Assembly: GCA_937921595.1 (NCBI GenBank) | Contig: CAKZTD010000034.1 | Location: 1 to 47,077 of the forward strand | Source: an uncultured Saprospiraceae bacterium | GTDB lineage: Bacteria > Bacteroidota > Bacteroidia > Chitinophagales > Saprospiraceae | Direction of reading: 5' to 3' | Length of the DNA: 47,077 nucleotides | Shown here: piece after piece, positions 1-9,626 of the stretch | Layout of the letters: every line of letters starts with the position of its first letter | Numbering within the stretch: position 1 is the first letter of the stretch | Program-made: the position numbers and the translations under genes | The notes under the pieces: model-generated | The model's database searches: none | What the model was told of the DNA's origin: nothing | What the model saw: the letters and a program-made list of their open reading frames with translations, nothing else

Positions 1-51
1 CTTCAGCGCTGATGGTACTACTATTAAGTGGGAGAGTAGGTCGCCGCCAAC
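1..51 (+). rRNA. rrf: 5S ribosomal RNA, 3' end only
   Basis: The first bases match the conserved 3' third of bacterial 5S rRNA: a GGTACTACT segment followed by GTGGGAGAGTAGGTCGCCGCC-type sequence, which forms helices IV/V and the closing strand of helix I. The 5' part lies outside the window, so the rest of an rRNA operon (16S-23S-5S) is expected upstream. The exact 3' end is estimated to a few bases. A terminator follows about ten bases later. Confidence 0.93.
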
Positions 52-60
52 TCAAAATTG

Positions 61-97
61 AAGCTCATGTCTTGTAAAAGGCATGGGCTTTTCTTGT
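61..97 (+). terminator. Rho-independent terminator of the rRNA operon
   Basis: A 13-bp stem (61-73 pairing with 78-90, with two G-U wobbles) and a GTAA loop are followed by a T-rich run (TTCTTGTTTTT). Its place directly after 5S fits the end of an rRNA operon transcript. Confidence 0.85.
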
Positions 98-237
98 TTT
101 TAGAATAAAGGAACGGTGGATGGGAAAGGCTTTTAAGAAAAACATAAACTACATGAAAAATAATCCTCCAGAATCTATCCAATCAAAATCATATTTTATC
201 AAACGAAAAATCGAAACAAGTTCTCCTACCATTTTGT

Positions 238-245
238 TAACTTTG
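238..245 (+). promoter_or_regulatory. Candidate Bacteroidota -7 box (TAACTTTG)
   Basis: TAACTTTG matches the Bacteroidota sigma-ABfr -7 consensus TAnnTTTG exactly and lies 17 bases before the start codon of the small membrane protein at 263. I see no clear TTTG -33 box at the usual 19-21 base spacing, so this rests on the -7 match and its position. Confidence 0.5.
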
Positions 246-262
246 CAAACCAAAATTAAAAA

Positions 263-733
263 ATGGAAGAGAATAAAGGACTACATTTTAAACTAGAATT
301 AATCTGGTGGATATTTACATTGATCTTAATAATAGGAATCTTATACCCTATCACTAGTAAGCTCAATGATTATCCTTTTTTGATGATAAGTATAATTTTT
401 ATCATTGTTTTTATTACATTTACGCGCTATGTGTTTTTATTGAAACACACCTTTATAGCCAAAAAACAGCTACTCAAAATTGTTCTGGCAATCCTATGTT
501 TACCAATATCAATATATCTGGTAGACCGAATTAATAATTTCCAAACATTTATTGATGAACAAGGATTTAAAGGAGTAGTTGGAGACCTTCCATTTGAACA
601 GCAAGAATCAATGATGAATTACATTCGTTCTCTCCTCGTCTTTTTTGGAGTAGGTGCGGTGATTGCCACAGTGGCTTTTGCTATTCGCTTAATTGTTTCA
701 GTTTGGAAACTTAGGAATCGAGGAAGTATTTGA
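263..733 (+). CDS. Small integral membrane protein of unknown function
   Basis: A 156-residue protein I do not recognise as a named family. It has several hydrophobic stretches: two adjacent ones at about 13-32 and 40-58, a third at about 70-86, and a last one at about 124-148. The soluble loop at about 90-120 (NNFQTFIDEQGFKG) is probably on one face of the inner membrane. The C-terminus ends with basic residues (WKLRNRGSI), suggesting a cytoplasmic end. It resembles the 'hypothetical membrane protein' often seen in Bacteroidota genomes but has no catalytic motif. A -7 box sits just upstream, and the AhpD-like gene follows after 40 bases, so they may be cotranscribed. Reading frame and codon use look normal for the window. 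Confidence 0.75.
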   Translation: MEENKGLHFKLELIWWIFTLILIIGILYPITSKLNDYPFLMISIIFIIVFITFTRYVFLLKHTFIAKKQLLKIVLAILCLPISIYLVDRINNFQTFIDEQGFKGVVGDLPFEQQESMMNYIRSLLVFFGVGAVIATVAFAIRLIVSVWKLRNRGSI

Positions 734-773
734 TTCCTAATAATCGATTTAGAATTAAATTAAAAATAAGTCT

Positions 774-1118
774 ATGTCTCAAGTAAAAGAATTTAATGAC
801 TACCGGCTTAAGATGAATGAAAAAATCTTAGCACAGGATAATAAAGTTTTAAAAAGATTTTTCAACCTCGATACAAATGCTTATCAAGAGGGGGCATTGC
901 CTACAAAGACAAAAGAATTACTAGGCTTGATTGCTTCTATGGTGTTAAGATGTGATGATTGTATCAAATATCACATTGGAACTTGCTTTGAATTAGGAGT
1001 GACTAAAGATGAGGTCTACGAAGTTTTTGCAATTGCAAATTTAGTAGGAGGATCAATCTGTATTCCACACACCAGAAGGGCAGTAGAATATTGGGAAGCA
1101 TTAGAAGAAGAAGCTTAA
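774..1118 (+). CDS. Carboxymuconolactone decarboxylase / AhpD-like family protein
   Basis: A 114-residue protein of the CMD/AhpD superfamily. The diagnostic CxxC with following histidine is present (RCDDCIKYH: Cys60, Cys63, His67), the redox centre of AhpD-type peroxidase adaptors. The rest is helical, with the typical GxVxGGSICIPHTRRAVEYW-like tail of the family. True AhpD passes electrons to the peroxiredoxin AhpC; many short single-domain relatives have no tested substrate, so 'peroxidase' is an inference from the motif. No ahpC gene is nearby. It lies 40 bases after a membrane protein gene and 27 bases before the PcrA-type helicase on the same strand, consistent with one transcript. Confidence 0.85.
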   Translation: MSQVKEFNDYRLKMNEKILAQDNKVLKRFFNLDTNAYQEGALPTKTKELLGLIASMVLRCDDCIKYHIGTCFELGVTKDEVYEVFAIANLVGGSICIPHTRRAVEYWEALEEEA

Positions 1119-1145
1119 GAAACTTCAACATAAAAAATTGAATAA

Positions 1146-3425
1146 ATGAAGTCCTATCTCACGGAATTAAACGATGTACAGCGCAATGCGGTAACAAAAA
1201 CAGAAGGACCAGTTCTGGTAGTAGCGGGACCAGGATCAGGGAAAACGCGTGTACTTACTTATCGAATCGCACACTTGATTGAAGAAGGTACAGCACCTTG
1301 GGAAATTCTCGCGTTGACATTTACCAATAAGGCAGCCAAGGAAATGAAAGAACGGATCAGTAAGGTTGTAGGTAACAAGGCTAATCAGGTATGGGCCGGA
1401 ACCTTTCACTCCATTTTTGCAAAAATATTAAGAGTCGAAGCAGATAAAATAGGATACAAATCTAATTTTACAATTTATGATAGTGATGATTCCAAAAGTC
1501 TTATCACGGCGATCATCAAAGAAATGAATTTGGACAAAACAGTTTATAATGTAAACGCTGTTCGAACAAGAATTTCATCTGCCAAGAGTAACATCATTCC
1601 ACCAAGAGCTTATAAAGTAAACGAAGAATTGATGCAACAAGATCGGATGAGTAAGCGTCCGCATATTCATACGATTTACGAAAAATATATGGCTAGATGT
1701 AAGAGAGCAGGAGCCATGGATTTTGATGATTTACTATATCAGTTGTACGTTTTATGGTATAAAAATCCAGATAATGTTATTGAAAAGTATCGTAAGAAAT
1801 TCAAGTACTTATTAGTGGATGAGTTTCAGGATACCAACTTTTTACAATATTCTATTTTAAAAAAATTAGTAAAATATCCTGGAAGTCCTGAAAACATTTG
1901 TGCAGTAGGAGACGATGCCCAGAGTATCTATGCATTCCGTGGAGCGACGATAGAAAATATATTGGATTTTGAAAAAGATTTTAAAGCACTTCAGACTTTT
2001 AAACTAGAGCAGAACTATCGTTCAACAGATCATATTGTTCAAGCTGCAAACGAAGTCATCAGTAATAATCGACGTCAAATTCAAAAAGAAATCTGGTCTG
2101 ATAAAGGGACCGGACAAAAAATAAAATTGATAAAAGCGATAACTGATAATGAAGAAGGGAAAAGAGTAGCAGATACCATTTTAGAACAAAAAACTAGACA
2201 TCATTTAAAAAACTCAGAGATAGCGATCTTATATCGAACCAATGCTCAATCCAGAGTTTTTGAAGAACACCTAAGACGTCATAATATTAATTATCGAGTA
2301 TTCGGAGGTTTGTCCTTTTATCAAAGAAAGGAAGTAAAAGATTTAATTGCTTATTTAAGATTGACAATTAATCCAAGTGATGAAGAAGCGTTGAGGCGAA
2401 TTATTAATTATCCTAAAAGAGCGATAGGGAATACCACTGTTGATAAAATTACGGCAGCAGCGGCCGCGACCAATCAATCCATGTGGGAATGCATGAATTC
2501 GATCACGGCAAGTGCAAGAGCTAAAAATTCAATTGCTGATTTTTCTGCCATGATGAAAATATTCATAAAAAGAGCAGAAAATAATAATGCGTATGAGGTA
2601 GCAAGTTATGTTGCTAAACAATCAAAGTTGATGGATACCCTCAAGAAAGATACAACAATTGAGGGAATGAATCGATTAGAAAATGTAAACGCTCTACTTG
2701 ATGGGATAAAAGATTTTGTAGAAAATGATGAAGTAAGAGAGGGGGAAACGATGACAGATAAATCTCTTGGATCTTATATACAAAATATTGCTCTTTTAAC
2801 TGATCGTGATGACGAATCAAAAACATCCGGAGAATTTGTAACGTTAATGTCTGTTCACTCCGCAAAAGGTTTGGAATACAAATCTGTATTTGTAGTAGGA
2901 GTAGAAGAAAATTTATTCCCATCTTTTATGTCACTCGAAAGTGCTGATGGAATTGATGAAGAACGCCGATTGTTTTATGTTGCAATTACGAGAGCCGAAC
3001 TTTTTCTAACGCTATCTTTTGCAAATGGAAGATACCAGTTTGGAAAAATGAGATATAATAAACCAAGTCGATTTTTAGAAGAAGTATCCGAAAATCATAT
3101 TGAATCTTCTTTCTCTATGAGGCGTTCTTCCGTTGGAGAATCCGTGAACAGTGGAGACAGTGCAACATCAAAAGTGATTGGAAATTTCAAGAATCCGAGA
3201 AGAGCAATCAATACAACATTCAGCGTTGATCCAGCTACTTTTAAGCCTAATCCTTCAGATGAGATCCAAACAGGAATGAAAATTCTTCATCTCAAATTCG
3301 GAGAAGGAAAAGTATTGAGTATTGATGGTGCAGCAAGCAATAGAGTGGCGACAATTTTTTTCAAAGGAGTTGATAATCCGCAACGTCGGATTATGCTGAA
3401 GTTTGCAAAATTGCAGATTTTATAA
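1146..3425 (+). CDS. pcrA: UvrD/PcrA-family SF1 DNA helicase
   Basis: A 759-residue ATP-dependent 3'-5' DNA helicase of superfamily 1A. Walker A is AGPGSGKT at residues 27-34; the Walker B/motif II stretch DEFQDT is near 225; other hallmarks are GDDAQSIYAFRGA (motif III), QNYRST (motif IV), VHSAKGLEYK (motif V) and YVAITRAE (motif VI). The C-terminal portion after about 640 is linker-like, with a terminal PcrA-style domain (GMKILHLKFGEGKVLSIDG) that in PcrA/UvrD contacts RNA polymerase. Length and order fit PcrA/UvrD rather than Rep or AddA. The expected role is nucleotide-excision and mismatch repair and clearing of transcription or recombination intermediates. It ends at a bidirectional hairpin terminator shared with the convergent gene. 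Confidence 0.93.
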   Translation: MKSYLTELNDVQRNAVTKTEGPVLVVAGPGSGKTRVLTYRIAHLIEEGTAPWEILALTFTNKAAKEMKERISKVVGNKANQVWAGTFHSIFAKILRVEADKIGYKSNFTIYDSDDSKSLITAIIKEMNLDKTVYNVNAVRTRISSAKSNIIPPRAYKVNEELMQQDRMSKRPHIHTIYEKYMARCKRAGAMDFDDLLYQLYVLWYKNPDNVIEKYRKKFKYLLVDEFQDTNFLQYSILKKLVKYPGSPENICAVGDDAQSIYAFRGATIENILDFEKDFKALQTFKLEQNYRSTDHIVQAANEVISNNRRQIQKEIWSDKGTGQKIKLIKAITDNEEGKRVADTILEQKTRHHLKNSEIAILYRTNAQSRVFEEHLRRHNINYRVFGGLSFYQRKEVKDLIAYLRLTINPSDEEALRRIINYPKRAIGNTTVDKITAAAAATNQSMWECMNSITASARAKNSIADFSAMMKIFIKRAENNNAYEVASYVAKQSKLMDTLKKDTTIEGMNRLENVNALLDGIKDFVENDEVREGETMTDKSLGSYIQNIALLTDRDDESKTSGEFVTLMSVHSAKGLEYKSVFVVGVEENLFPSFMSLESADGIDEERRLFYVAITRAELFLTLSFANGRYQFGKMRYNKPSRFLEEVSENHIESSFSMRRSSVGESVNSGDSATSKVIGNFKNPRRAINTTFSVDPATFKPNPSDEIQTGMKILHLKFGEGKVLSIDGAASNRVATIFFKGVDNPQRRIMLKFAKLQIL

Positions 3426-3430
3426 ACTGA

Positions 3431-3475
3431 AAGCATGCCTAAACTGACATACTCCTTGTCAACTTAGGCATGCTT
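3431..3475. terminator. Bidirectional hairpin between convergent helicase genes
   Basis: A perfect 12-bp inverted repeat, AAGCATGCCTAA (3431-3442) with TTAGGCATGCTT (3464-3475). An inner TGACA/TGTCA pair extends the structure. It fills the 57-base gap between two convergent genes. There is no long T run, so termination strength is uncertain. Confidence 0.65.
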
Positions 3476-3482
3476 AATTAGT

Positions 3483-6341
3483 TTAACGCCATGATTTATT
3501 AGCTTTTATAGACTCTCCTAAAATTAAACTTTGAGCTTTCGCCTTTAACAAATCTTCACGATTTTTAGGTTTTCGAGTAAATATCAGATTCGCATTTCCT
3601 ACGTATTTTTTCCAGTTTTCAAAAAAGAGCTCAGCATATTCTTTTTTCTTACCTATTAATTTTGGAACAGCGTAATATAAATCCAAACTTAGGTCTTTGT
3701 CGTATTTTATTTCTTTGCTAATTAAATAACGAGGATTATCAATAGGTTCAATAGCTTCTCTAAGAGACTTTATAAAAACATCCTGATCAATTATATTCAC
3801 ATTACTCAAATAAAATTTGTGGTTATCATCATTTTGCTCAATTTGTAAACTAGAGTTGGGGATATTTTTATCAATAAGATGGAGTTGTTTTAAAGTAATA
3901 AGAACAGTAAGTGCTACTTTGAATAAATGATCATGAATATTTTCAAGTGTTTTATATTCCGTCCAATTTTTAAAAATTCTATTTGGAAATAAAAAACTTG
4001 AAATACTTAATAAGCCTAAGACACTTAAAAAAGTAATTGTAGTGAATTTGTCAAGAAAGAAAAACAGTCCGAAGCCTGAAATACTTATGGCAAGAATTAA
4101 TAGCGTTAAACTCAGCCAGTTCTTACTTAACCATTTGAACTGTTTTTGTAATTGCCTTAAAATTTTAAATCGTTTAAGTATTAGTGGACTGAATGAGATC
4201 AAGGAAATAACGAAAGCAATCAAGGAATACAAAGCAATTGAAGGAATACTTGATATAAATGTAGTAACCAAGAAATAGATTAGACTTAATGACAAAACGA
4301 GATAGAATCCAGTCAATGACAAGAATCGATTGAATCCGATAGGAATTAATTCTTTAGTTTTTTCAAAAAGAAGTTTCGTTTTTCTTTGATGATTAGGCGA
4401 GTATTTTGTTGGAATATTTATTTGATTGATAATGCGGTGCCCTTTATTAATTGCATGTAACCAATTTGTTTTTAAAGTTGTTCTTGATTGCGCTCGATTA
4501 ATCATCTCCTGATTGACCAGATTGTAATCTTTTACTAATTCTTTTGCTGGCGGTAAATGCAATCGATCAATACCGTTTTCAATAGTATGATTCTTATCGA
4601 AACCCGGACCATAAAAAGAACTAAACCTTCTTTGTAATATTTGGAAGTCATTTCCTCCATTATTGATGTTTGGAGCTAGACAAACTAAATGCCATATGTT
4701 AGCACTTTTGTTTTCTGTTTTCTTGTGGATACGAATAGCTCTACCACGAATTTGATTTGAAGAAACATAGGAGCCAACATGAGTAGCCAGAATTAAAGTA
4801 TTGATGGCAGGAGCATCCCAACCTTCTCCTAAAAGAGCTTTGGTTCCGACAAGGACAGTTATTGCACCTCTCGAGAATAATGCGGTAATAATTGCCACCA
4901 ATTCTGAATTCGATTTTCCAGTAGCATTTATTTCTAAATATCCTGAATCATGAGGAAGAGAACGAAAGCTGAAGTCAGTGATTGGAATATTTTTTTCGCT
5001 AATGATTTGTTGGAAAACACTTTTTGAAATAGAAGGAATAATAATTAATGAACCGGTTAATATCCCTAATTCTATTTTTACTGGAAACCGTTTTCTCAAA
5101 TGTTCAAATATAGGAACTACCCCCATAAAGTTTATGTCCGATATATCGAATTCATTCTTAGGTAGCGCCTCTTTACGGATGTAGTCTGTAAGAATAACCA
5201 ATCTAAGATTATCGGTTAGCTGTTCATATTCGATGTTGACAATTTTTTCGATGCTATCAAATTTGCTTTCTGAACTACGAAGCAATTTGTCAATTTTTAC
5301 TGGATTCTGAAATCGAACTTTCCCTTTTTCAATGACGCCCATTTTGCGAACTTCCTGAGTAACTTTTTTGACAGCATCCTCATGAGCCAATGATTTAAAA
5401 TAAGGATCAAAGTATAAAACTCCTTGGATGAAAATTTCTAACCATTCAAAATTGAGAGAAGGAATGCTACCTTCATCATGACCAATAATACCAATTGCAG
5501 AAAGAGGAATTACTTTTCCTAATCCATTTAAAGTAATAAGCAAAGAAGAAAAGTAAGAAGGGGTTTGGTATATTTCATCAAAATGATTTTCAGGATTATT
5601 TAGATACGGATGGCTTTTTAAAAACTCTAGAAACACATCATTAGATTGTAAGTGTTCTATTAAATCTTTCACACGACCGTAGAATTCATAAATTTGAGCT
5701 GTCTCTGATTCTTTGGGTAAAGAAAAGAATACATAATCCTGATGCGGACAAATATTTTTTTCTTTGACCAACTCTGCAAGATTGATTTCGATATCGATTT
5801 CTCCACAAAGCTGATGATAGCGAGCCCATTCTTTTCCATTTACATCATATGGAGGAGTCGCAGTTAAAGCAAGGACCTGAGCTTTACATTGGTCTACCGT
5901 TTGGATTAAAGATTTCCACCATTCTTTTTGCAAATGATGGCATTCATCGACAATAATAGTTTTAATACCAATTGCTTTTAGCAAGTCAATGAATTCAGGT
6001 TTTTGTTTAAATGCAACATGTAAGGCCTGATAAGTAGTGATCGTAACAAATTTAGGATCATGCAAATCCAGACTTATCCAATCGGGTGTTTTGTTGTGTA
6101 AAAAATCCTGAACCAGTCGATCCCTCCATTGATTTTGAATAGCAATCGAAGGACAAAGTATGAGCGTAGGTTGATTTAGAAACTGAGCAACCTTTAAGCC
6201 CAATACAGTTTTTCCAGATCCAGGAGGAGCTACAATGTGTAATTTATTATCTTCCATAAATTCCTCAATAGATTCAAGGACTTTAAGCTGATAATTTCGC
6301 CAAGGATAGCGGAATTTCATATGTTCTGGAAATCGCTTCAT
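3483..6341 (-). CDS. SF2 DEAD/DEAH-type helicase with four C-terminal membrane segments
   Basis: A 952-residue protein. The N-terminal motor is a superfamily 2 helicase of the ResIII/DEAD-like type: Walker A PPGSGKT at 39-45, DECHH motif II at 132-136, TAT motif III at 160-162, a [19 protein letters not shown] motif V and a [12 protein letters not shown] motif VI (near residue 550). After a linker, residues about 670-790 contain four strongly hydrophobic stretches in two pairs (for example [14 protein letters not shown] and [19 protein letters not shown]), then a soluble alpha/beta C-terminal region (about 795-952). I know no standard housekeeping helicase with this layout. The motor resembles helicase subunits of restriction and defence systems, but no nuclease or methylase is adjacent. 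It is monocistronic and divergent from queG. Function is unknown; membrane-associated nucleic-acid remodelling or phage defence is inference only. Confidence 0.85.
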   Translation of the reverse strand: MKRFPEHMKFRYPWRNYQLKVLESIEEFMEDNKLHIVAPPGSGKTVLGLKVAQFLNQPTLILCPSIAIQNQWRDRLVQDFLHNKTPDWISLDLHDPKFVTITTYQALHVAFKQKPEFIDLLKAIGIKTIIVDECHHLQKEWWKSLIQTVDQCKAQVLALTATPPYDVNGKEWARYHQLCGEIDIEINLAELVKEKNICPHQDYVFFSLPKESETAQIYEFYGRVKDLIEHLQSNDVFLEFLKSHPYLNNPENHFDEIYQTPSYFSSLLITLNGLGKVIPLSAIGIIGHDEGSIPSLNFEWLEIFIQGVLYFDPYFKSLAHEDAVKKVTQEVRKMGVIEKGKVRFQNPVKIDKLLRSSESKFDSIEKIVNIEYEQLTDNLRLVILTDYIRKEALPKNEFDISDINFMGVVPIFEHLRKRFPVKIELGILTGSLIIIPSISKSVFQQIISEKNIPITDFSFRSLPHDSGYLEINATGKSNSELVAIITALFSRGAITVLVGTKALLGEGWDAPAINTLILATHVGSYVSSNQIRGRAIRIHKKTENKSANIWHLVCLAPNINNGGNDFQILQRRFSSFYGPGFDKNHTIENGIDRLHLPPAKELVKDYNLVNQEMINRAQSRTTLKTNWLHAINKGHRIINQINIPTKYSPNHQRKTKLLFEKTKELIPIGFNRFLSLTGFYLVLSLSLIYFLVTTFISSIPSIALYSLIAFVISLISFSPLILKRFKILRQLQKQFKWLSKNWLSLTLLILAISISGFGLFFFLDKFTTITFLSVLGLLSISSFLFPNRIFKNWTEYKTLENIHDHLFKVALTVLITLKQLHLIDKNIPNSSLQIEQNDDNHKFYLSNVNIIDQDVFIKSLREAIEPIDNPRYLISKEIKYDKDLSLDLYYAVPKLIGKKKEYAELFFENWKKYVGNANLIFTRKPKNREDLLKAKAQSLILGESIKANKSWR

Positions 6342-6391
6342 ATCTTCTGGGAAAATACAGTACTTTTGATAATAAAACTAATTTTATAGAC

Positions 6392-7315
6392 ATGTCTACT
6401 ACTTCTAATGCCCAACTAATCAAACAAGAAGCCTATCGCTTAGGCTTTGACTTTGTAGGTATTGCCAAAGCGGAGTACATGGAAGAAGAAGCTCGACGTT
6501 TAGAAGATTGGTTGAATCAAAACCATCACGGAAAGATGAGTTACATGGAAAATCACTTTGATAAAAGAGTGGATCCTACGAAGCTAGTACCTGGAGCAAA
6601 ATCGGTGATCAGTTTGGTTTATAATTATTATACGGATGAAAATCAATCAGATGAAGAAGCTCCCAAAATTTCCAAGTATGCGTATGGGAAAGATTATCAC
6701 TTTATTATAAAAGATAAATTAAAAACGCTTTTACAATATATCAATGATACGATAGGAGAGGTAGCTGGAAGATGTTTTGTTGATTCTGCTCCGGTATTAG
6801 AAAGAGATTGGGCGAAGCGAAGCGGAACAGGATGGATTGGAAAAAACACTTTATTGATCAATCCTAAACAAGGATCTTATTTCTTTTTAGCAGAGTTGAT
6901 TATAGATTTAGAATTGTCAACGGATACGCCGATAAAAGATTATTGTGGAACCTGTACCCGATGTATTGATGCTTGTCCAACAGATGCAATCTCTCCACAA
7001 GGTTTTGTACTTGATGGTTCAAAATGTATTTCCTATTTTACTATAGAACTCAAGGAAGCGATTCCCGAAACCCACCGCGACAAGTTTGAAAACTGGATGT
7101 TTGGTTGCGATATCTGCCAAGAAGTTTGTCCGTGGAATCGCTTTTCAAAACGGCATCAAGAACCTGCTTTTGAACCGCATCCTGATTTGTTGAGTCTTTC
7201 CAAAAATGACTGGGAGGAATTGACAGAAGATGTTTTTAAAGAATTATTTCGAAAGTCTGCAGTAAAGAGAACAAAATATGCAGGCTTGAAAAGGAATATT
7301 GATTTTTTAAAATAA
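6392..7315 (+). CDS. queG: Epoxyqueuosine reductase QueG
   Basis: A 307-residue cobalamin- and iron-sulfur-dependent enzyme that reduces epoxyqueuosine to queuosine in tRNA, the last step of queuosine synthesis. The N-terminal domain holds the family segments YAYGKDYH and [23 protein letters not shown] (near 95-155), which bind the cobalamin and substrate. Two [4Fe-4S] motifs follow: [12 protein letters not shown] and [11 protein letters not shown]. The usual HEAT-like C-terminal extension of longer QueG proteins is absent, which is normal for the short form. It is divergent from the SF2 helicase and its stop lies six bases from the end of the convergent GldN-like gene. Confidence 0.95.
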   Translation: MSTTSNAQLIKQEAYRLGFDFVGIAKAEYMEEEARRLEDWLNQNHHGKMSYMENHFDKRVDPTKLVPGAKSVISLVYNYYTDENQSDEEAPKISKYAYGKDYHFIIKDKLKTLLQYINDTIGEVAGRCFVDSAPVLERDWAKRSGTGWIGKNTLLINPKQGSYFFLAELIIDLELSTDTPIKDYCGTCTRCIDACPTDAISPQGFVLDGSKCISYFTIELKEAIPETHRDKFENWMFGCDICQEVCPWNRFSKRHQEPAFEPHPDLLSLSKNDWEELTEDVFKELFRKSAVKRTKYAGLKRNIDFLK

Positions 7316-7321
7316 ACAAAA

Positions 7322-8386
7322 TCAGTTTTTATCATATCGGATATAATATAACCCTCTTGAAAATCGGTAGATATTTGATTCATCATAAACTTTATACATT
7401 GGTGCAATAGCTTTTAACTGATTGACCAATTTCTTTTTTTCTTTATCAAAAGACCATTGTTGTACTAATCGATACTGAGAAATTATATCAGGGTCAAATG
7501 AATTATCAGAAACAGTAATGAGTTCATTGTAGTTTGGCGCTGGAGAAAAATCTACAATGGTGTCTTTTCTATTATAAACATTCCAAACATCATTCTTATT
7601 TAAAAAATCATTTGAACCATATCCTTCATCAGATTCAATAGGCTTTTCTGTATTAAAAGCTTGTTGTTTTAGTTTCTTTCGAAAATCAAAATCGCCTGTA
7701 TTAATTGTAATATTTATTTCATCCGCTTCAAGATGATTGTTTCTCGAACTTGTTAAAATACTCCATGGTATTTTTGAAGAAGTTATGTCAAAATTCTTTG
7801 GAAATTTTTCATTCATTTTTATCCAAAGTAATGGAATCAAATGATCCTCCGTTTCAGTATACACAAGAGGTGCTATTGATAATAACCTTGTTCCAAAGTT
7901 TTCTGTTTTATCATTATAAAAAATAATTTGATGAGCTCTCCATTGCTTAATGTCTTTTGGATTAAGACTACTACTTACGATTACATACCCTTCTTCGTAA
8001 GCACTATTATCAAACGGAATAACGGTATCAGTCTCTACAATAATATTATGTAATTCTTTTCTCGAAAGCTTGTGTTGTAACAAGGAATCTTTATAACAGT
8101 CTAACTCATGTTTCATGAGAGATTGATAAAGCCAATCTGTCATCCAGTTATCCATGTTAGCATCGATCATATTTGCAGGATCACTTTGGAATTTGACCAA
8201 TTTAATGCCTTCCAAAAAATAAGCTTCTTCATCTAATGAGAAAATATGATCTGAAGAAAATTCAGCTATCCATGAAATGTCTGGATTATTTTGTAAGTCT
8301 TCGTATTGAGCAAATGAAATTTGAAAACAAAAAACAAGCAATACTGACCCATAGAACATTTTGTTTTTAAACGATTTTATGCGCAT
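7322..8386 (-). CDS. GldN-like secreted protein, paralogue 2 of a tandem pair
   Basis: A 354-residue protein with an N-terminal signal peptide ending near FQISFAQ. The central part follows the pattern of the gliding-motility/type IX secretion protein GldN: 'LNPKDIKQWR...IIFYNDKTENFGTRLLSIAPL...LLWIKMNEKFPKNFD', comparable with the GldN segment 'DVTQYKIKGLWYFDK...YRLLGICPV...LFWVFYPDARDVL' that I know from Flavobacterium. A shorter second copy of the same motif occupies the C-terminal third (DPDIISQYRLVQQWSFDKEKKKLVNQLKAIAPMYKV). GldN works in the periplasm beside GldK at the outer membrane. Here gldKLM are absent and only a paralogue is adjacent (18-base gap), so this is probably a GldN-derived relative with another job. 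The family call is from motif memory, not from a search. Confidence 0.7.
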   Translation of the reverse strand: MRIKSFKNKMFYGSVLLVFCFQISFAQYEDLQNNPDISWIAEFSSDHIFSLDEEAYFLEGIKLVKFQSDPANMIDANMDNWMTDWLYQSLMKHELDCYKDSLLQHKLSRKELHNIIVETDTVIPFDNSAYEEGYVIVSSSLNPKDIKQWRAHQIIFYNDKTENFGTRLLSIAPLVYTETEDHLIPLLWIKMNEKFPKNFDITSSKIPWSILTSSRNNHLEADEINITINTGDFDFRKKLKQQAFNTEKPIESDEGYGSNDFLNKNDVWNVYNRKDTIVDFSPAPNYNELITVSDNSFDPDIISQYRLVQQWSFDKEKKKLVNQLKAIAPMYKVYDESNIYRFSRGLYYIRYDKN

Positions 8387-8404
8387 TATTTACGTGCATT
8401 TATA

Positions 8405-9448
8405 TTAATCATAACGAATATAATACATCGGTTTTCTATATTTAAAAACGCCATTCTCATCAGTGACATTAACCATTGGAGCTATCGCTTTCAAACGATT
8501 TATTAATTTTTTACTTTCTGTATTATAATACCATTCTTGGACCAATCGAAGTTGAGATACTTCTTCAGGTTTCATATCGTTCTTGATAATTTGAATTGTT
8601 TCTTCATAGGTGTCAGGATTAAAGGTAATGACCGTATCAATACTTGTATAAAGATTGGATACTTCTTTAGGTAGTAATAAAGTACCGCATCCATAACCTT
8701 CAGTACTTTCTATCTGTTTTTCGTTATTAATTGCTTGCTCATAAATACGTTTTTCTAAATCAAAATTATTTTCATTCTTGCGAACTTCCATAAAATTAAA
8801 CTCTACTGGGTTCGCTTTTGAATAAGCCAAAGCTCCCCAACTAATATCAGGAGAATGGATATCAAAGTTTTTTGAAATTGCTTCGTTCATTTTTATCCAG
8901 AACAATGGTTTTGAATTTGGGGTATCCAAAATCGGAGCAACAGAAATAAGTCTGGTCTCAAAATTCTTCGTCTTTTTATTATAAAAGATAACCTGATTGA
9001 GACGGAAGCTTTTAATATCATCTGGATTAACACTGCCGCGGACGATTGTAATTTGTTCCTCAAAAGTGGCAGGATCAAATGTAGTGACAGTATCTATATA
9101 AGAAACCATATTTAAAATTTCCGAATGCGAAATTGACTGAGTCAAACCAGGGTCTGTAAAACATTTTACATCTCCATGAATAGCACTTTGATATACCCAA
9201 TCTAAAACCCAGTTTGAGCGATTAAAATAATCTGTATTAGAAGGATCATCATATAGCTTTGTCAACTTTACAATTTCTTCAGAACTGTTTGCTTGAATAG
9301 AAAGACTCTGATCAGATGTAAATTCTGCAAGCCAAGAAATATTGGAATTGTCTAATAGATCATTGTATTGTGCAAGTGAAATTTGAGCAATTGAAAAAGA
9401 GAGAATAGAGCATAAGAATAATCGAATCAAAAACAATCTTTTAGTCAT
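8405..9448 (-). CDS. GldN-like secreted protein, paralogue 1 of a tandem pair
   Basis: A 347-residue protein, first gene of the minus-strand pair. The signal peptide is about 1-26 (SIAQISLAQ). It shares with its neighbour the N-terminal YNDLLDNSNISWLAEFTSDQ segment, the GldN-like core (SVNPDDIKSFRLNQVIFYNKK, RLISVAPILDT, PLFWIKMNEAISKNFD) and a repeated half-domain at the C-terminus (MKPEEVSQLRLVQEWYYN ... RLKAIAPMVNV) with the same 'IDTV.TF.P.TYEE' lead-in as the first copy. So each protein looks like one and a half GldN units. Both proteins also end in the same YYIRYD motif. The first six residues, MTKRLF, give a normal basic n-region. The pair is separated from the response-regulator gene by a terminator-like hairpin and is probably its own operon. 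Confidence 0.72.
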   Translation of the reverse strand: MTKRLFLIRLFLCSILSFSIAQISLAQYNDLLDNSNISWLAEFTSDQSLSIQANSSEEIVKLTKLYDDPSNTDYFNRSNWVLDWVYQSAIHGDVKCFTDPGLTQSISHSEILNMVSYIDTVTTFDPATFEEQITIVRGSVNPDDIKSFRLNQVIFYNKKTKNFETRLISVAPILDTPNSKPLFWIKMNEAISKNFDIHSPDISWGALAYSKANPVEFNFMEVRKNENNFDLEKRIYEQAINNEKQIESTEGYGCGTLLLPKEVSNLYTSIDTVITFNPDTYEETIQIIKNDMKPEEVSQLRLVQEWYYNTESKKLINRLKAIAPMVNVTDENGVFKYRKPMYYIRYD

Positions 9449-9626
9449 GGTTTAGTTTTTTAATACTTGTATAAATAATGTTGTTGCTTTCATTGGAAAT
9501 GAAAAGCATAGGAGGAATAGGAAAATAGTTGAGATACGAATATATAACGAGAAGATCCCGAAAAGGAACAAGTATAGAGAGCACATGAAAATTTGGAAGA
9601 AAATAGAAGAGAAGAAATTGTAAATC

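Noticed and set aside
101-262. A tRNA after the 5S rRNA
   Set aside because: No cloverleaf, TTCGA-type T loop or CCA end can be found between the rRNA terminator and the first gene.
2641-2922. A 93-residue minus-strand open frame inside the PcrA-type gene
   Set aside because: It is a leucine-rich shadow frame of a well-conserved helicase region.
3483-6341. Reading the SF2 helicase as the Res subunit of a type III restriction system
   Set aside because: There is no Mod methyltransferase beside it, no nuclease motif visible in the C-terminus, and the four membrane segments do not fit Res.
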